32,158 bases of DNA from Mesorhizobium sp. M7A.T.Ca.US.000.02.2.1. Its GTDB lineage: Bacteria; Pseudomonadota; Alphaproteobacteria; Rhizobiales; Rhizobiaceae. Below the pieces are notes generated by a model. The model made no database searches and had not been told where the DNA came from. It saw only the letters and a program-made list of their open reading frames with translations. The position numbers and the translations under genes were made by a program. Within the stretch, counting starts at the first letter, position 1. Each line of letters begins with the position of its first letter. Location of the stretch: contig NZ_RZTT01000011.1 of the NCBI RefSeq assembly GCF_003996995.1, positions 1 through 32,158 on the forward strand, written 5' to 3'. Of the stretch, positions 16,132 through 22,802 are shown piece after piece.

Positions 16132-16866
16132 TTGTCACCCACCTCATCCTTGGATGTCCTTATTCGCAAGCTCCAGAGCATCTCGGATCTCCGAGAGGCC
16201 GATATCGAGGTTTTGAAAGGCATCCAAATTCAGGAGAAGGATTTTTTGGCCAACTACGACCTGGTGCGTGAGGGTGACCGCCCTGTCAATTCGTTCGTGG
16301 TTTTGGATGGCCTGCTCGGTTCCACCAAACTTACCGGCGACGGCAAACGGCAGATTACATCCTTCTTTGTGGCTGGGGATATTCCCGATCTGCACGGACT
16401 GCATCTGTCGGTCATGGATTGCAATTTTACGACCCTGACAGCAGCCAGACTGGGCTTCATGCGACATGACGCTCTTCGCACCATTTGCGAACAGCATCCT
16501 CGAATCGCGACGGCTTTTTGGCGGTCGACGCTGATCGATGCAGCGGTTTACAGAGAATGGGTAACGAATGTGGGAAGACGCGAGGCATACACGCGCATGG
16601 CTCACATCTTGTGCGAACTGATCTTTCGCTTGCGCTCGGTTGGACGCATCCAGGATCACGTCGCGGATCTTCCCATTACCCAGGCAGCACTTGGCGATGC
16701 ATTGGGCTTGTCTACAGTCCACGTCAACCGAATGCTTCAGGAACTTCGACGTAGGGGCCTCATCGCCACGACGGGGTCAAGAGTGCATGCTCTTGATTGG
16801 CCCGGCCTCACTCGTGCAGGTGATTTCGACACAACCTACCTGCACCAAAGGAACCCCGCAGCTTAG
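16132..16866 (+). CDS. Crp/Fnr-family transcriptional regulator (TTG start)
   Basis: A 244-residue regulator. The N-terminal cyclic-nucleotide-binding-like beta-barrel is seen as LVREGDRPVNSFVVLDGLLG (about 44-62) and FVAGDIPDLHGL (about 79). The C-terminal winged helix contains PITQAALGDALGLSTVHVNR then MLQELRRRGLI (about 182-214). It lacks the Cys cluster of Fnr and FixL-type sensors, and the barrel lacks an obvious full cAMP-binding motif, so the signal is unknown. A stop codon upstream and the EcfG promoter at 16078-16102 leave TTG 16132 as the only early start. It is probably a second-tier regulator within the general stress response, co-transcribed with the DUF6894 gene that follows. 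Confidence 0.87.
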   Translation: MSPTSSLDVLIRKLQSISDLREADIEVLKGIQIQEKDFLANYDLVREGDRPVNSFVVLDGLLGSTKLTGDGKRQITSFFVAGDIPDLHGLHLSVMDCNFTTLTAARLGFMRHDALRTICEQHPRIATAFWRSTLIDAAVYREWVTNVGRREAYTRMAHILCELIFRLRSVGRIQDHVADLPITQAALGDALGLSTVHVNRMLQELRRRGLIATTGSRVHALDWPGLTRAGDFDTTYLHQRNPAA

Positions 16867-16885
16867 TGGTGACGGAAGCTCTCGG

Positions 16886-17122
16886 ATGGCACGATTTTTC
16901 TTTGATAGTGGCGATCACGATATGGTCATCGAGGACGAAATCGGCATCGAATGTGCCGGTCTGGAGGAGGTGCGCCGCGCGGGCTTCGAGGGCCTCATCG
17001 ACCTTACGAGAGATGTACTTACCGAGGTGGACGGGCAGCAAGTATTTGTTGAAGTGCGGAACGAAAACGGCGACAGGATTCTGAGGCTGAGCATCTCGCT
17101 TCAGATCAAGTTGATGAGATAA
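16886..17122 (+). CDS. DUF6894 small protein
   Basis: A 78-residue protein with the family opening MARFFFDSGDHDMVIEDEIG. The typical LEEVRRAGFEGLIDLTRDVL helix and a FVEVRNENGDRILRLSIS strand pair follow. Proteins of this family are abundant in Rhizobiales and are often stress-induced; their function is unknown. It starts 19 bases after the Crp/Fnr stop and is probably in the same transcript. A more divergent member is encoded at 19441-19725. Confidence 0.85.
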   Translation: MARFFFDSGDHDMVIEDEIGIECAGLEEVRRAGFEGLIDLTRDVLTEVDGQQVFVEVRNENGDRILRLSISLQIKLMR

Positions 17123-17123
17123 C

Positions 17124-17364
17124 GTGCCTGACTTGCTGCGTCAGAAAGCTGCCGAGTGCCGGCACATCGAATGGCATGAGCGGCGAGGAACGCCGCGTGA
17201 TCGGACTATCGCGCCAAGACGCCGCCATTTCGACCGACGAACAAGTTCGGTTCTCCCACACGAAGAAATCGGCAATTCACAACAGCAGCAGGTCATGGCC
17301 CGTCTCATACATGGCCCATCCGACCGATTTTTAATCGGTGTCGCGTATTTTTGTATGAAGTTCT
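17124..17364 (+). pseudogene. Possible decayed small gene
   Basis: A GTG at 17124 opens a frame beginning MPDLLRQKAAECRHIEWHER, which resembles the N-terminus of common rhizobial small proteins (LRQKAxECR). The continuation is Arg/Gln-rich and unlike coding sequence. A second frame (ATG 17176, MSGEERRVIGLSRQDAA) ends in TAA near 17334. A frameshifted or truncated small gene is plausible but unproven. Confidence 0.3.
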
Positions 17365-17389
17365 GGAACGCGCACTCTCAGCGCTCGTT
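17365..17389 (+). promoter_or_regulatory. EcfG/RpoE2-type promoter that fixes the next start
   Basis: GGAAC (17365-17369), 17 bases, GTT (17387-17389). It lies inside the longer open frame from ATG 17351 and points to the GTG at 17417 as the true start. Confidence 0.8.
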
Positions 17390-17416
17390 CATATTGTCTC
17401 AGCAGTGGGTGTCGAC

Positions 17417-17590
17417 GTGCAAAGAAAAGCGAATGCAAGCCGGGTTGCGAAAGGCCAGGAGCTTGAGGTCGAACATCTTGTCGAGGTCACGGAAATTGAC
17501 CCCAGGCAGGCCCGAACGCTGCTTCGCAAGCATGGAGCCGATTGGCCGAAGCTCAAAGACGAGGCGGAAGCTCTGAAGAAGGAAGACTAG
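17417..17590 (+). CDS. Small DUF3606-like protein (GTG start)
   Basis: A 57-residue protein, MQRKANASRVAKGQELEVEH then LVEVTEIDPRQARTLLRKHG and ADWPKLKDEAEALKKED. It is collinear with the product of 14225-14398, which has the same length. The GTG start is chosen over ATG 17351 because the EcfG promoter at 17365-17389 lies between them and because the paralog starts at the equivalent residue. The ribosome site is weak. It converges with 17594-17782, only three bases apart. Confidence 0.7.
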   Translation: MQRKANASRVAKGQELEVEHLVEVTEIDPRQARTLLRKHGADWPKLKDEAEALKKED

Positions 17591-17593
17591 TCG

Positions 17594-17782
17594 TCACCTT
17601 CCCAGCGGTTGGCGAGAAAGCTGTTCCAGCTCATCCTCATCCGTGATTCCCGCCTGGTAGTAAGCCAGAATACGTGATGCGCGCCGTTCCCTCTCGGTTG
17701 CGGTTTCGTTTTTAATTTTGCTGCGTGCAAAGACGCGACTGAGCAGGGCAAGTTCTGATGGGGTGAAGGCGTCTCTATGCAT
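17594..17782 (-). CDS. Small hypothetical protein with an ELALLxxVFxR motif
   Basis: A 62-residue protein, FTPSELALLSRVFARSKIKN then ETATERERRASRILAYYQAG and ITDEDELEQLSRQPLGR. The ELALL...VF.R block and the acidic DExxLEQL end match the product of 13876-14085. GGGAG lies about 10 bases before the ATG. An exact EcfG promoter lies at 17910-17934, giving a leader of about 120 bases. Probably cytosolic; function unknown. Confidence 0.7.
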   Translation of the reverse strand: MHRDAFTPSELALLSRVFARSKIKNETATERERRASRILAYYQAGITDEDELEQLSRQPLGR

Positions 17783-18123
17783 CGCATCTCAACTCCCGTG
17801 CGTCACCGTCTCTAGAGGGGCCGAGGCGCGCTGAAGCTTGATTGCAGCCTCTGACGCCGGCCAACAAGAGATCGCAGAACGGGCAGTCCGGCGCGCGCTA
17901 ACGCTGGACAAGAAAGTATGTTCCGCGCGTGTTTCGGACGCTAAACAAAGAAGCTCGTCCGGGCCGAGCCAGCAACGGCCTTTTACGTGTGATCTCCTTC
18001 AACTATATCCGGAAAGCCTCTTCCTTGACGGGAATTTCTGGGCTTGCTGTGCGTTTAAAGTTGAGAAATGGCAGTTATGATCTTGGACAGAAAGAATGGC
18101 TTGGCGAGCCGAGTTGCTACAGC
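17783..18123. other. Leader and promoter region, no protein gene
   Basis: Holds the EcfG promoter at 17910-17934 and the long leader of the gene at 17594-17782. Open frames on both strands lack ribosome sites at usable starts. The candidate small RNA lies immediately to the right. Confidence 0.45.
17910..17934 (-). promoter_or_regulatory. EcfG/RpoE2-type promoter
   Basis: Minus strand GGAAC (17934-17930), 17 bases, GTT (17912-17910). It reads toward the small gene starting at 17782. Confidence 0.75.
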
Positions 18124-18126
18124 CAC

Positions 18127-18158
18127 GAAAGCCCGCCCCGGACAAAGCCGAGACGGGC
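18127..18158 (-). terminator. Rho-independent terminator of the small RNA
   Basis: On the minus strand GCCCGTCTCGG (18158-18148) pairs with CCGGGGCGGGC (18141-18131) through Watson-Crick and two G-U pairs, with a CTTTGT loop, followed by TTT. Confidence 0.7.
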
Positions 18159-18212
18159 CGAAGCTGCTTCGACAGCCTCAAGGCCCAGACAATGAGGGAG
18201 GATTGTAGGCCT
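18127..18212 (-). ncRNA. Candidate general-stress small RNA (about 86 nt)
   Basis: It begins about 8 bases after the -10 of the exact EcfG promoter at 18220-18244. The first 32 bases (18212-18181) fold as AGGCC/GGCCU and ACAAU/AUUGU stems around an exposed loop, CCUCCCUC, complementary to Shine-Dalgarno sequences. A small GCUG/CAGC hairpin follows, then a terminator at 18158-18131: an 11-bp stem (GCCCG/CGGGC outer part, CGG/CCG inner part, two G-U pairs) with a 6-base loop, then TTT. No ribosome site or start codon gives a credible peptide. The design resembles GsrN, the sigma-T-dependent stress sRNA of Caulobacter, but homology is not shown. Confidence 0.6.
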
Positions 18213-18219
18213 GCAGCCA

Positions 18220-18244
18220 AACCTCGTACCGCAGTGAATGTTCC
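18220..18244 (-). promoter_or_regulatory. EcfG/RpoE2-type promoter with no protein gene behind it
   Basis: Minus strand GGAAC (18244-18240), 17 bases, GTT (18222-18220). The first features downstream are the hairpin and terminator of the candidate small RNA. Confidence 0.75.
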
Positions 18245-18386
18245 GCGGCTGTAAACTGTCGCTGGGAGTATCATGATCTTTCGGGGATCGACATTCTCGG
18301 CCAGTTACGGCAACTCCTTGTCGGCCGGGTCGAGACGTTGATACGCGCCATCAAGGCAGCCAAGAGCTCGATCAGCCGCGTGATCT
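18245..18386. other. Possible gene debris
   Basis: Both strands are open here. The plus strand reads GIDILGQLRQLLVGRVETLI and the minus strand reads MKITRLIELLAALMARINVS, neither with a ribosome site. Which strand was once coding, if either, cannot be decided. Confidence 0.3.
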
Positions 18387-19343
18387 TCATGTCCGTTGAG
18401 AAGGCTGATCTGCAAATCCAGTCCGCTCGGCGCTCTCAAGCTCTCTATGGGCATGCGACGCGGCAATGGCAGCCTGTCCAAAAGCGACGGCTATCTGGTT
18501 CAACGCTTTGACAACGTCACCAATGGCGTACATGCCTTGGATGGAAGTCTGCTGATGCTCGTCGACTGTGACATAGCCCTCTTCACAACATCTTGCGCCT
18601 ACCGCCTCGGCGAGTTGAGAACGTACCTTGCACCCCAGTGCCAGATAAATGGCATCGAAGCGGGATGACGTCCCATCTTTTAAAATCGCCTCGCAACCGT
18701 CTGCTGTCGGGCAGAGCGTATCGAGAGCGTCACCGATGACTATGCCTCTTGCCCTCGCCGCACCACGAGTGCTGGGCGAAAAGTCGGATGCGTTGCTCCC
18801 AAGCATCGTTATGAGCGGTGTAAACCGACTGAGGAAAATGGCCTCTTTAAAGGCTCTCTCGTCGTGCCCGACGACCGCAATCTTCTGGTCGATCGCCTCA
18901 TACCCGTCGCATACGGGGCAGAGTCGAACGACACCTGCGGCAATTGCCTCGCGTAGACGCGGAATGACAGGTGTCGTATCGATGATCCCTGTCGCCACAA
19001 ACACCTTGCGTGTCCGGATTGCGCCGATCGAGGTCTCAGCGACGAACCCCCGATAGGCAGCGGCGAGGGAATGGACCTTCCCTCCAACCAGAGTGGCTCC
19101 ATACAAGGTGGCGTGACGTCGAAGGCGATCCAGAATATCGGCTCCACTTATCCCTTCGGGAAAGCCAGGACAGTTATGGCTCGTTGGGATCAAGGCGGCA
19201 CGAGGATCGCCGGCATCGATCACCAGCACGCGATGGCGAAAACGGGCGAGATATTGAGCGGCGGTCAATCCCGCCGGCCCGCCTCCGACGATCAGAACAT
19301 CTTCGGTCTCGGCGGTCGGTCGGCTGACGTGGCTGTCGTGCAT
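18387..19343 (-). CDS. Thioredoxin-reductase-like NAD(P)/FAD oxidoreductase
   Basis: A 318-residue flavoprotein of the pyridine-nucleotide-disulfide class II group. It has the FAD site VLIVGGGPAGLTAAQYLARF near 17-36, a CPVCDGYE active-site motif at about 142-149 (TrxB has CATCDG), an NAD(P) site near KIAVVGHDERAFKEA, and the C-terminal FAD motif GMYAIGDVVKALNQIAVAFG. It probably reduces a thioredoxin-like or other disulfide partner; CPxC variants are often not true thioredoxin reductases. In-frame ATGs at 19355 and 19343 are both possible, and neither has a strong ribosome site. A variant stress promoter (TGAAC-N17-GTT, 19364-19388) favours the latter. Confidence 0.85.
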   Translation of the reverse strand: MHDSHVSRPTAETEDVLIVGGGPAGLTAAQYLARFRHRVLVIDAGDPRAALIPTSHNCPGFPEGISGADILDRLRRHATLYGATLVGGKVHSLAAAYRGFVAETSIGAIRTRKVFVATGIIDTTPVIPRLREAIAAGVVRLCPVCDGYEAIDQKIAVVGHDERAFKEAIFLSRFTPLITMLGSNASDFSPSTRGAARARGIVIGDALDTLCPTADGCEAILKDGTSSRFDAIYLALGCKVRSQLAEAVGARCCEEGYVTVDEHQQTSIQGMYAIGDVVKALNQIAVAFGQAAIAASHAHRELESAERTGFADQPSQRT

Positions 19344-19363
19344 GGTGCGGCGCATCACCGGCG

Positions 19364-19388
19364 AACGATTTGGTTCGTGCAATGTTCA
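19364..19388 (-). promoter_or_regulatory. Variant EcfG-type promoter
   Basis: Minus strand TGAAC (19388-19384), 17 bases, GTT (19366-19364); one mismatch. It is placed about 20 bases before the ATG at 19343. Confidence 0.4.
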
Positions 19389-19440
19389 AAGGGCGGTCTT
19401 CGGGACATCTGCTCGATGGCAACAGCGTAGAAACCAGGCT

Positions 19441-19725
19441 TCAACCCGATCGCAAGACGCCAGGCTCCTCTGTTTCCTTGAGCTCTTCCGTATCCTTGGG
19501 CGCGGCGACCAGATCGTGGAATCCGAGAGTAGCGACGAGATAGCCTGCCTCATCATAAACCTTCGTCACCCAACTGGTCGGGTCCACGCCATCGACAATT
19601 CCGTCGAGCATGGCCTCCTTGGCAGTGCGCTTCGCCTCTCTGACAGCCTCATCTCGATCAGCCATATCGGCAAAGATTGCAGGCTGCGACATGCCCTCGA
19701 TAAACTCGAAGCGAAATTTCGGCAT
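19441..19725 (-). CDS. DUF6894-like small protein
   Basis: A 94-residue protein opening MPKFRFEFIEGMSQPAIFAD, with the conserved helix DRDEAVREAKRTAKEAMLDG and a strand segment WVTKVYDEAGYLVATLGFHD. This gives the same order of elements as the DUF6894 protein at 16886-17122. GGAG is spaced six bases from the ATG. No EcfG site was found immediately upstream. It may be read separately from the flavoprotein gene 98 bases downstream. Confidence 0.72.
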   Translation of the reverse strand: MPKFRFEFIEGMSQPAIFADMADRDEAVREAKRTAKEAMLDGIVDGVDPTSWVTKVYDEAGYLVATLGFHDLVAAPKDTEELKETEEPGVLRSG

Positions 19726-20023
19726 TAGCCGCTCCAGTCATTGTGCCAGCGGATCAAACATTTCTGGCAGGTTTGACCTCAACGCGGCGGTGTCGAAAAG
19801 GATGCAGCGGGTGTGCGCGTGACCATCAAACCTCAGGCAGCGTTGCTGCCTCCCATCTCCCACTCGTGCTACTTTGCCAGCACGCTACGCTCGCAGCTCT
19901 GACGATGGCGAGGTGGCGGAGATGCAGAAGTCTCCGCGAGATCGTGCGGCATCGTACGCTGAAGACGCTCGCAAGTCGCCGTTGAACGCCGCGCCGTGGA
20001 TCGTGGACTGACGGTAAGAAGGA
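19726..20023. other. Intergenic region
   Basis: About 300 bases between two minus-strand small genes. No ribosome-site-supported frame, terminator or stress promoter was recognised. Confidence 0.4.
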
Positions 20024-20257
20024 CTAGCCGACCGCCAAGACCGGCCTCTTTCGCAGCCGCGCCCGCATGATGACAAGCAGAACCGTTTCGTCTTTCATGC
20101 CACTCTGGAATAATTTTATAAGCTCGGCCGCAATCTGCTCGGCGTTGTAAGAGATCAGTTGAATCTCCGCTTCCTCGCAAAGCTTCTTGAGGACCGATTC
20201 CAGCAATCTCAACCCTTCAGGATAGATAGGTTGATCACCGGCGGTGTCGTAGGTCAT
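20024..20257 (-). CDS. Small hypothetical protein
   Basis: A 77-residue protein, MTYDTAGDQPIYPEGLRLLE then SVLKKLCEEAEIQLISYNAE and a C-terminus KDETVLLVIMRARLRKRPVL. It is mostly helical and without a membrane segment. AAGGGG lies about 8 bases before the ATG at 20257, which is preferred over the frame opening at 20314. The EGLRLLESVLKKLCEE start is reminiscent of small rhizobial proteins of unknown function. No exact EcfG site was found upstream. Confidence 0.65.
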   Translation of the reverse strand: MTYDTAGDQPIYPEGLRLLESVLKKLCEEAEIQLISYNAEQIAAELIKLFQSGMKDETVLLVIMRARLRKRPVLAVG

Positions 20258-20511
20258 GTACGCCCCTTTGACTCGACTTAAATCAAGGCCGCAGATGCTG
20301 GGCGGCAAGCCCATGCATGACTCGTTTCTGGGAAGAGGTCATTAACCTATGCAAGTTGAACATGGTGCCGGATTCACCAACTGCAGGGGATGAACCAACA
20401 AAGGGCAGCATGTGCACGGATCGAGCTGCAGCAAGTCGTGAAAGCCCCTGCCGCCAGGCCTGTTAAGTCCCGACGGTGTTCCTGCATGGTGCTGTAGGCG
20501 AGCGAGAGAGC

Positions 20512-20733
20512 CTAAAAGAATTCAATCACCTTACGGCTCCTCTTTTTGAGAGCCGGGATGGGTTTGCGATGCATTCGCGGCTGCGCCGGCGGTGACTTCA
20601 CCGGATGCTGTGCAAGCCTTGCTTGTCTCAGCCGCGCCGTCTTCTCGGCGCGTTCGGCTCGTTCAGCGTCCAGCATCTCTTGGCTGATACGTTTGGCGCG
20701 GTCGTATCTTTCCTTGTCGTGATTGCGAGTCAC
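20512..20733 (-). CDS. Small basic protein with a KTARLRxxRLA motif (GTG start)
   Basis: A 73-residue, Arg/Lys-rich protein reading MTRNHDKERYDRAKRISQEM then LDAERAERAEKTARLRQARL and a basic Pro-rich tail. Of two GTG codons, the one at 20733 is chosen because AGGAGG is seven bases upstream; the GTG at 20739 is only one base from it. It is the last gene of a three-gene operon read from the EcfG promoter at 21122-21146. It shares the ERAxKTARLRxARLAQ block with the upstream gene product, so the pair is a tandem duplication. Confidence 0.7.
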   Translation of the reverse strand: MTRNHDKERYDRAKRISQEMLDAERAERAEKTARLRQARLAQHPVKSPPAQPRMHRKPIPALKKRSRKVIEFF

Positions 20734-20742
20734 GGACACCTC

Positions 20743-20943
20743 CTAGCCAGCAACAAAAATCCTGCGAACCTTTTTGGTGACACGCGGCTTGCGTTGGCTG
20801 GGACCGGGCGTGATGGCTTGTGCGAGGCGAGCCTCCTTCAACCGCGCCGTCTTGGCGGCGCGCTCAGCACGTTCCTTGTCGATAATGAGTGCTGCAGCTA
20901 ATGTGGTATTCTCGTTGCGACCGTCATGATTGATCCGCGGCAT
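20743..20943 (-). CDS. Small basic protein with a KTARLKEARLA motif
   Basis: A 66-residue protein, MPRINHDGRNENTTLAAALI then IDKERAERAAKTARLKEARL and a basic tail KPRVTKKVRRIFVAG. GAGG precedes the ATG by about 7 bases. It starts one base after the stop of the gene at 20945-21100 and ends about 10 bases before the next start, so the three genes form a tight operon. Paralogous to the products of 20512-20733 and 15189-15365. Nucleic-acid or membrane-surface binding by a basic helix is possible but unproven. Confidence 0.7.
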   Translation of the reverse strand: MPRINHDGRNENTTLAAALIIDKERAERAAKTARLKEARLAQAITPGPSQRKPRVTKKVRRIFVAG

Positions 20944-20944
20944 C

Positions 20945-21100
20945 TCAGTGCCTCGCCCCGATTCTTGTTGCCCGTAGTGCCATTTTGCACCTGCGTCCCG
21001 CCCTAAACTGGTCTATCGCCGCTTTGAGTGAGGTTTCGGTTGCATGTTCCGGTTTCTCGCCCGGCTGGTGGTTGTCGTTGGCAGCTTGTGTAATGGCCAT
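20945..21100 (-). CDS. 51-residue hypothetical protein, first gene of a stress operon
   Basis: Starts MAITQAANDNHQPGEKPEHA and ends with a basic segment, FRAGRRCKMALRATRIGARH. AGGAG lies seven bases before the ATG at 21100. The AANDN motif near the N-terminus is common in small rhizobial proteins. The exact EcfG promoter at 21122-21146 lies 22 bases upstream and excludes the longer open frame from 21160. Function unknown. Confidence 0.7.
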   Translation of the reverse strand: MAITQAANDNHQPGEKPEHATETSLKAAIDQFRAGRRCKMALRATRIGARH

Positions 21101-21121
21101 CTTGGTTCTCCTAGGGGGCCG

Positions 21122-21146
21122 AACTTCGATATGACACAAGTGTTCC
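21122..21146 (-). promoter_or_regulatory. EcfG/RpoE2-type promoter for the three-gene small-protein operon
   Basis: Minus strand GGAAC (21146-21142), 17 bases, GTT (21124-21122), 22 bases before the ATG at 21100. Confidence 0.82.
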
Positions 21147-21666
21147 AAGGCAACTCGCAAACTGCAGGGCTATTTTCGATGTAGGGGCACGCGCGGATGC
21201 TCAGGCGCGTGATCGGAGCATTGTGTTGGAGGGCCGTAGCTGGAACTATGAGAGCGCAGATAGCGTGGTCGCCTGAACATGAACGGCGGCCTTCCCCCCT
21301 CTCGCAAAAAGCTGTCAGCGCGATATTGTTACCGGGAGCAAAGAAGCCTGGTGTCGACGAGAACTTTTCTCGCGACGAGATCGTTCAGACTTTGCTGCAG
21401 CACAGGGCCCCCGCAAGCGACGTCAGCTCGGTATTGTAGGGAATTCGGGCGTTAGGGCCGTTGAACCGCTACGGGTGTGTCAGTAGCAAACTTACAGACA
21501 GCCGCAGGTCCAAAGGAGGAGCACGGTTCCAAGCGCATACGGAACCAGAAGCAAGCCTATCGTCACCCAGAAAGCTGGCTCTGCCAAGGCGGCCATGTCT
21601 TGCGAAACTGCTCCATAGGGCTACCCCGGCAACTTCGACAAACGAATAGAGCTAATCTGGTAAGGC
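21147..21666. other. Non-coding stretch
   Basis: About 520 bases. Plus-strand frames (21197-21439 and 21461-21710) have no recognisable product. AAAGGAGGA at about 21511-21520 is not followed by a start codon. No stress promoter points into it. Possibly gene debris. Confidence 0.4.
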
Positions 21667-21960
21667 CTACGGCCCGCTTTTGGCATCTTCGACCTCCAGC
21701 GCATCCATGAGGGCTGCCACGTCGGTGGGTTCGCCATCGGCGTCACCATGCACGCCAGTTCGGGCGTTCTTTAGCGCTTGCTCGATCGCATCTTCAATGT
21801 TTCCGAGCTCGTCCTCACGCACCTCGCGACCATAACCGGCCGCTTCGGCATCCTGCTCAAATTGCTGGACCAGCACGGCGAAGCTCACTTCCTCTTTGCC
21901 AGCAAGAGTGCCGACATTCTCCTGCAGCCAGGTTTCAAAAAACTCTTTGGTCGCGTTCAT
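21667..21960 (-). CDS. DUF768-like small acidic protein
   Basis: A 97-residue acidic protein opening MNATKEFFETWLQENVGTLA, followed by VLVQQFEQDAEAAGYGREVR and IEDAIEQALKNARTGVHGDA. The FFxxWLQENV opening and overall layout recall DUF768 proteins, which are largely confined to Mesorhizobium; the match is from memory. AAGGAG is spaced seven bases before the ATG at 21960, so the longer frame from 22158 is rejected. A possible stress promoter (GGAAC-N17-CTT, 21983-22007) is well placed upstream. Confidence 0.68.
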   Translation of the reverse strand: MNATKEFFETWLQENVGTLAGKEEVSFAVLVQQFEQDAEAAGYGREVREDELGNIEDAIEQALKNARTGVHGDADGEPTDVAALMDALEVEDAKSGP

Positions 21961-21982
21961 CGGATCACTCCTTCGCCGGATT

Positions 21983-22007
21983 AAGCGCGGCGGCGATCCG
22001 AAGTTCC
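21983..22007 (-). promoter_or_regulatory. Possible EcfG/RpoE2 promoter, CTT -10
   Basis: Minus strand GGAAC (22007-22003), 17 bases, CTT (21985-21983). It fits the looser GGAAC-N18-TT form and is 23 bases before the ATG at 21960. Confidence 0.5.
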
Positions 22008-22247
22008 GCAATGCCGTCACTTTCCCAATCAGCAAGGGGATATGCTCATGGTGGGCTTGGCTGATAATCCCGAAAATTCGTCTGCGCGGTGCTGGCTCCG
22101 TACCGGGAGCAAGGCCGCCGGATGAGTTCACGCCCACCGAGCGCTCGTCGATCCGCATGCTCCCATCTTCGATCGGTCTGCATGGAACTATTGCCCGCTC
22201 CGTTGCCCAAGGCTGCCCCGGCGGTGGTTGTTCGCCTTCCCGCTATT

Positions 22248-22493
22248 CTATCCCGACATTCCGGATTGTATCACCTCATCGGCCGACAACCGGTCAGACA
22301 TCGCTGCACTGTTGGTCTGGTCCATCCCGAACTGAGCGACCTGAATCATCATAGCCTTGGCCTTTGCAATGAGTTGGTCGTCGGGAAGAGTATGCCCGGC
22401 CTGCAGGGTGACTGTAATACACTCGCCTCCCTCTCCGCGGAATTCCACGATCGGAGCCTGGTCTCGGCTGACGACAATTCCCATGATCTGCAT
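22248..22493 (-). CDS. Small hypothetical protein, second gene of a stress operon
   Basis: An 81-residue protein. Its N-terminal half forms likely beta strands (MQIMGIVVSRDQAPIVEFRG, then GGECITVTLQAGHTLPDDQL) and the rest is helical (IAKAKAMMIQVAQFG). AAGGAGG is five bases before the ATG at 22493. It lies 54 bases downstream of the gene at 22547-22744 and probably shares its EcfG promoter. I do not recognise the family. Confidence 0.66.
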   Translation of the reverse strand: MQIMGIVVSRDQAPIVEFRGEGGECITVTLQAGHTLPDDQLIAKAKAMMIQVAQFGMDQTNSAAMSDRLSADEVIQSGMSG

Positions 22494-22546
22494 AAGAACC
22501 TCCTTCGACTGCAGCGGGCAGCCGAAACTCAACCCAGCTCGGCCGT

Positions 22547-22744
22547 CTAATCCTTGACATAAGCCCCAGGCTGACGACCGCCTCTGGGCGCCTTGGCGTC
22601 TTTCGAATGCTCGGCCATCGCAGGGCCTGCTCCGGAGACTTTCTCTGCGGCCGGTGACGGTGTCGCCGGCTTAGACGAGGTCCTGCCGCCCGATTTTTCG
22701 GGGCGTGGTGATATGCCAGCTGAAGAATTGTCTGAAGAAGTCAT
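22547..22744 (-). CDS. Small disordered protein with a SSKPATPSPA motif
   Basis: A 65-residue, Ser/Pro/Ala-rich, probably disordered protein: MTSSDNSSAGISPRPEKSGG then SSKPATPSPAAEKVSGAGPA and a basic end. The start at 22744 is fixed by the EcfG promoter at 22778-22802, which overlaps the alternative upstream start at 22804, and by AAGGAAA six bases before the ATG. The block SSKPATPSPAxxKxSGAG recurs in the product of 25182-25313, which is also first in a stress-promoter operon. Confidence 0.66.
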   Translation of the reverse strand: MTSSDNSSAGISPRPEKSGGRTSSKPATPSPAAEKVSGAGPAMAEHSKDAKAPRGGRQPGAYVKD

Positions 22745-22777
22745 GGCTCGTTTCCTTAGCTGCGAAACTTCCTTACC

Positions 22778-22802
22778 AACCTCCGAAATGCCCTGACGTT
22801 CC
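22778..22802 (-). promoter_or_regulatory. EcfG/RpoE2-type promoter
   Basis: Minus strand GGAAC (22802-22798), 17 bases, GTT (22780-22778), 34 bases before the ATG at 22744. Confidence 0.8.
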
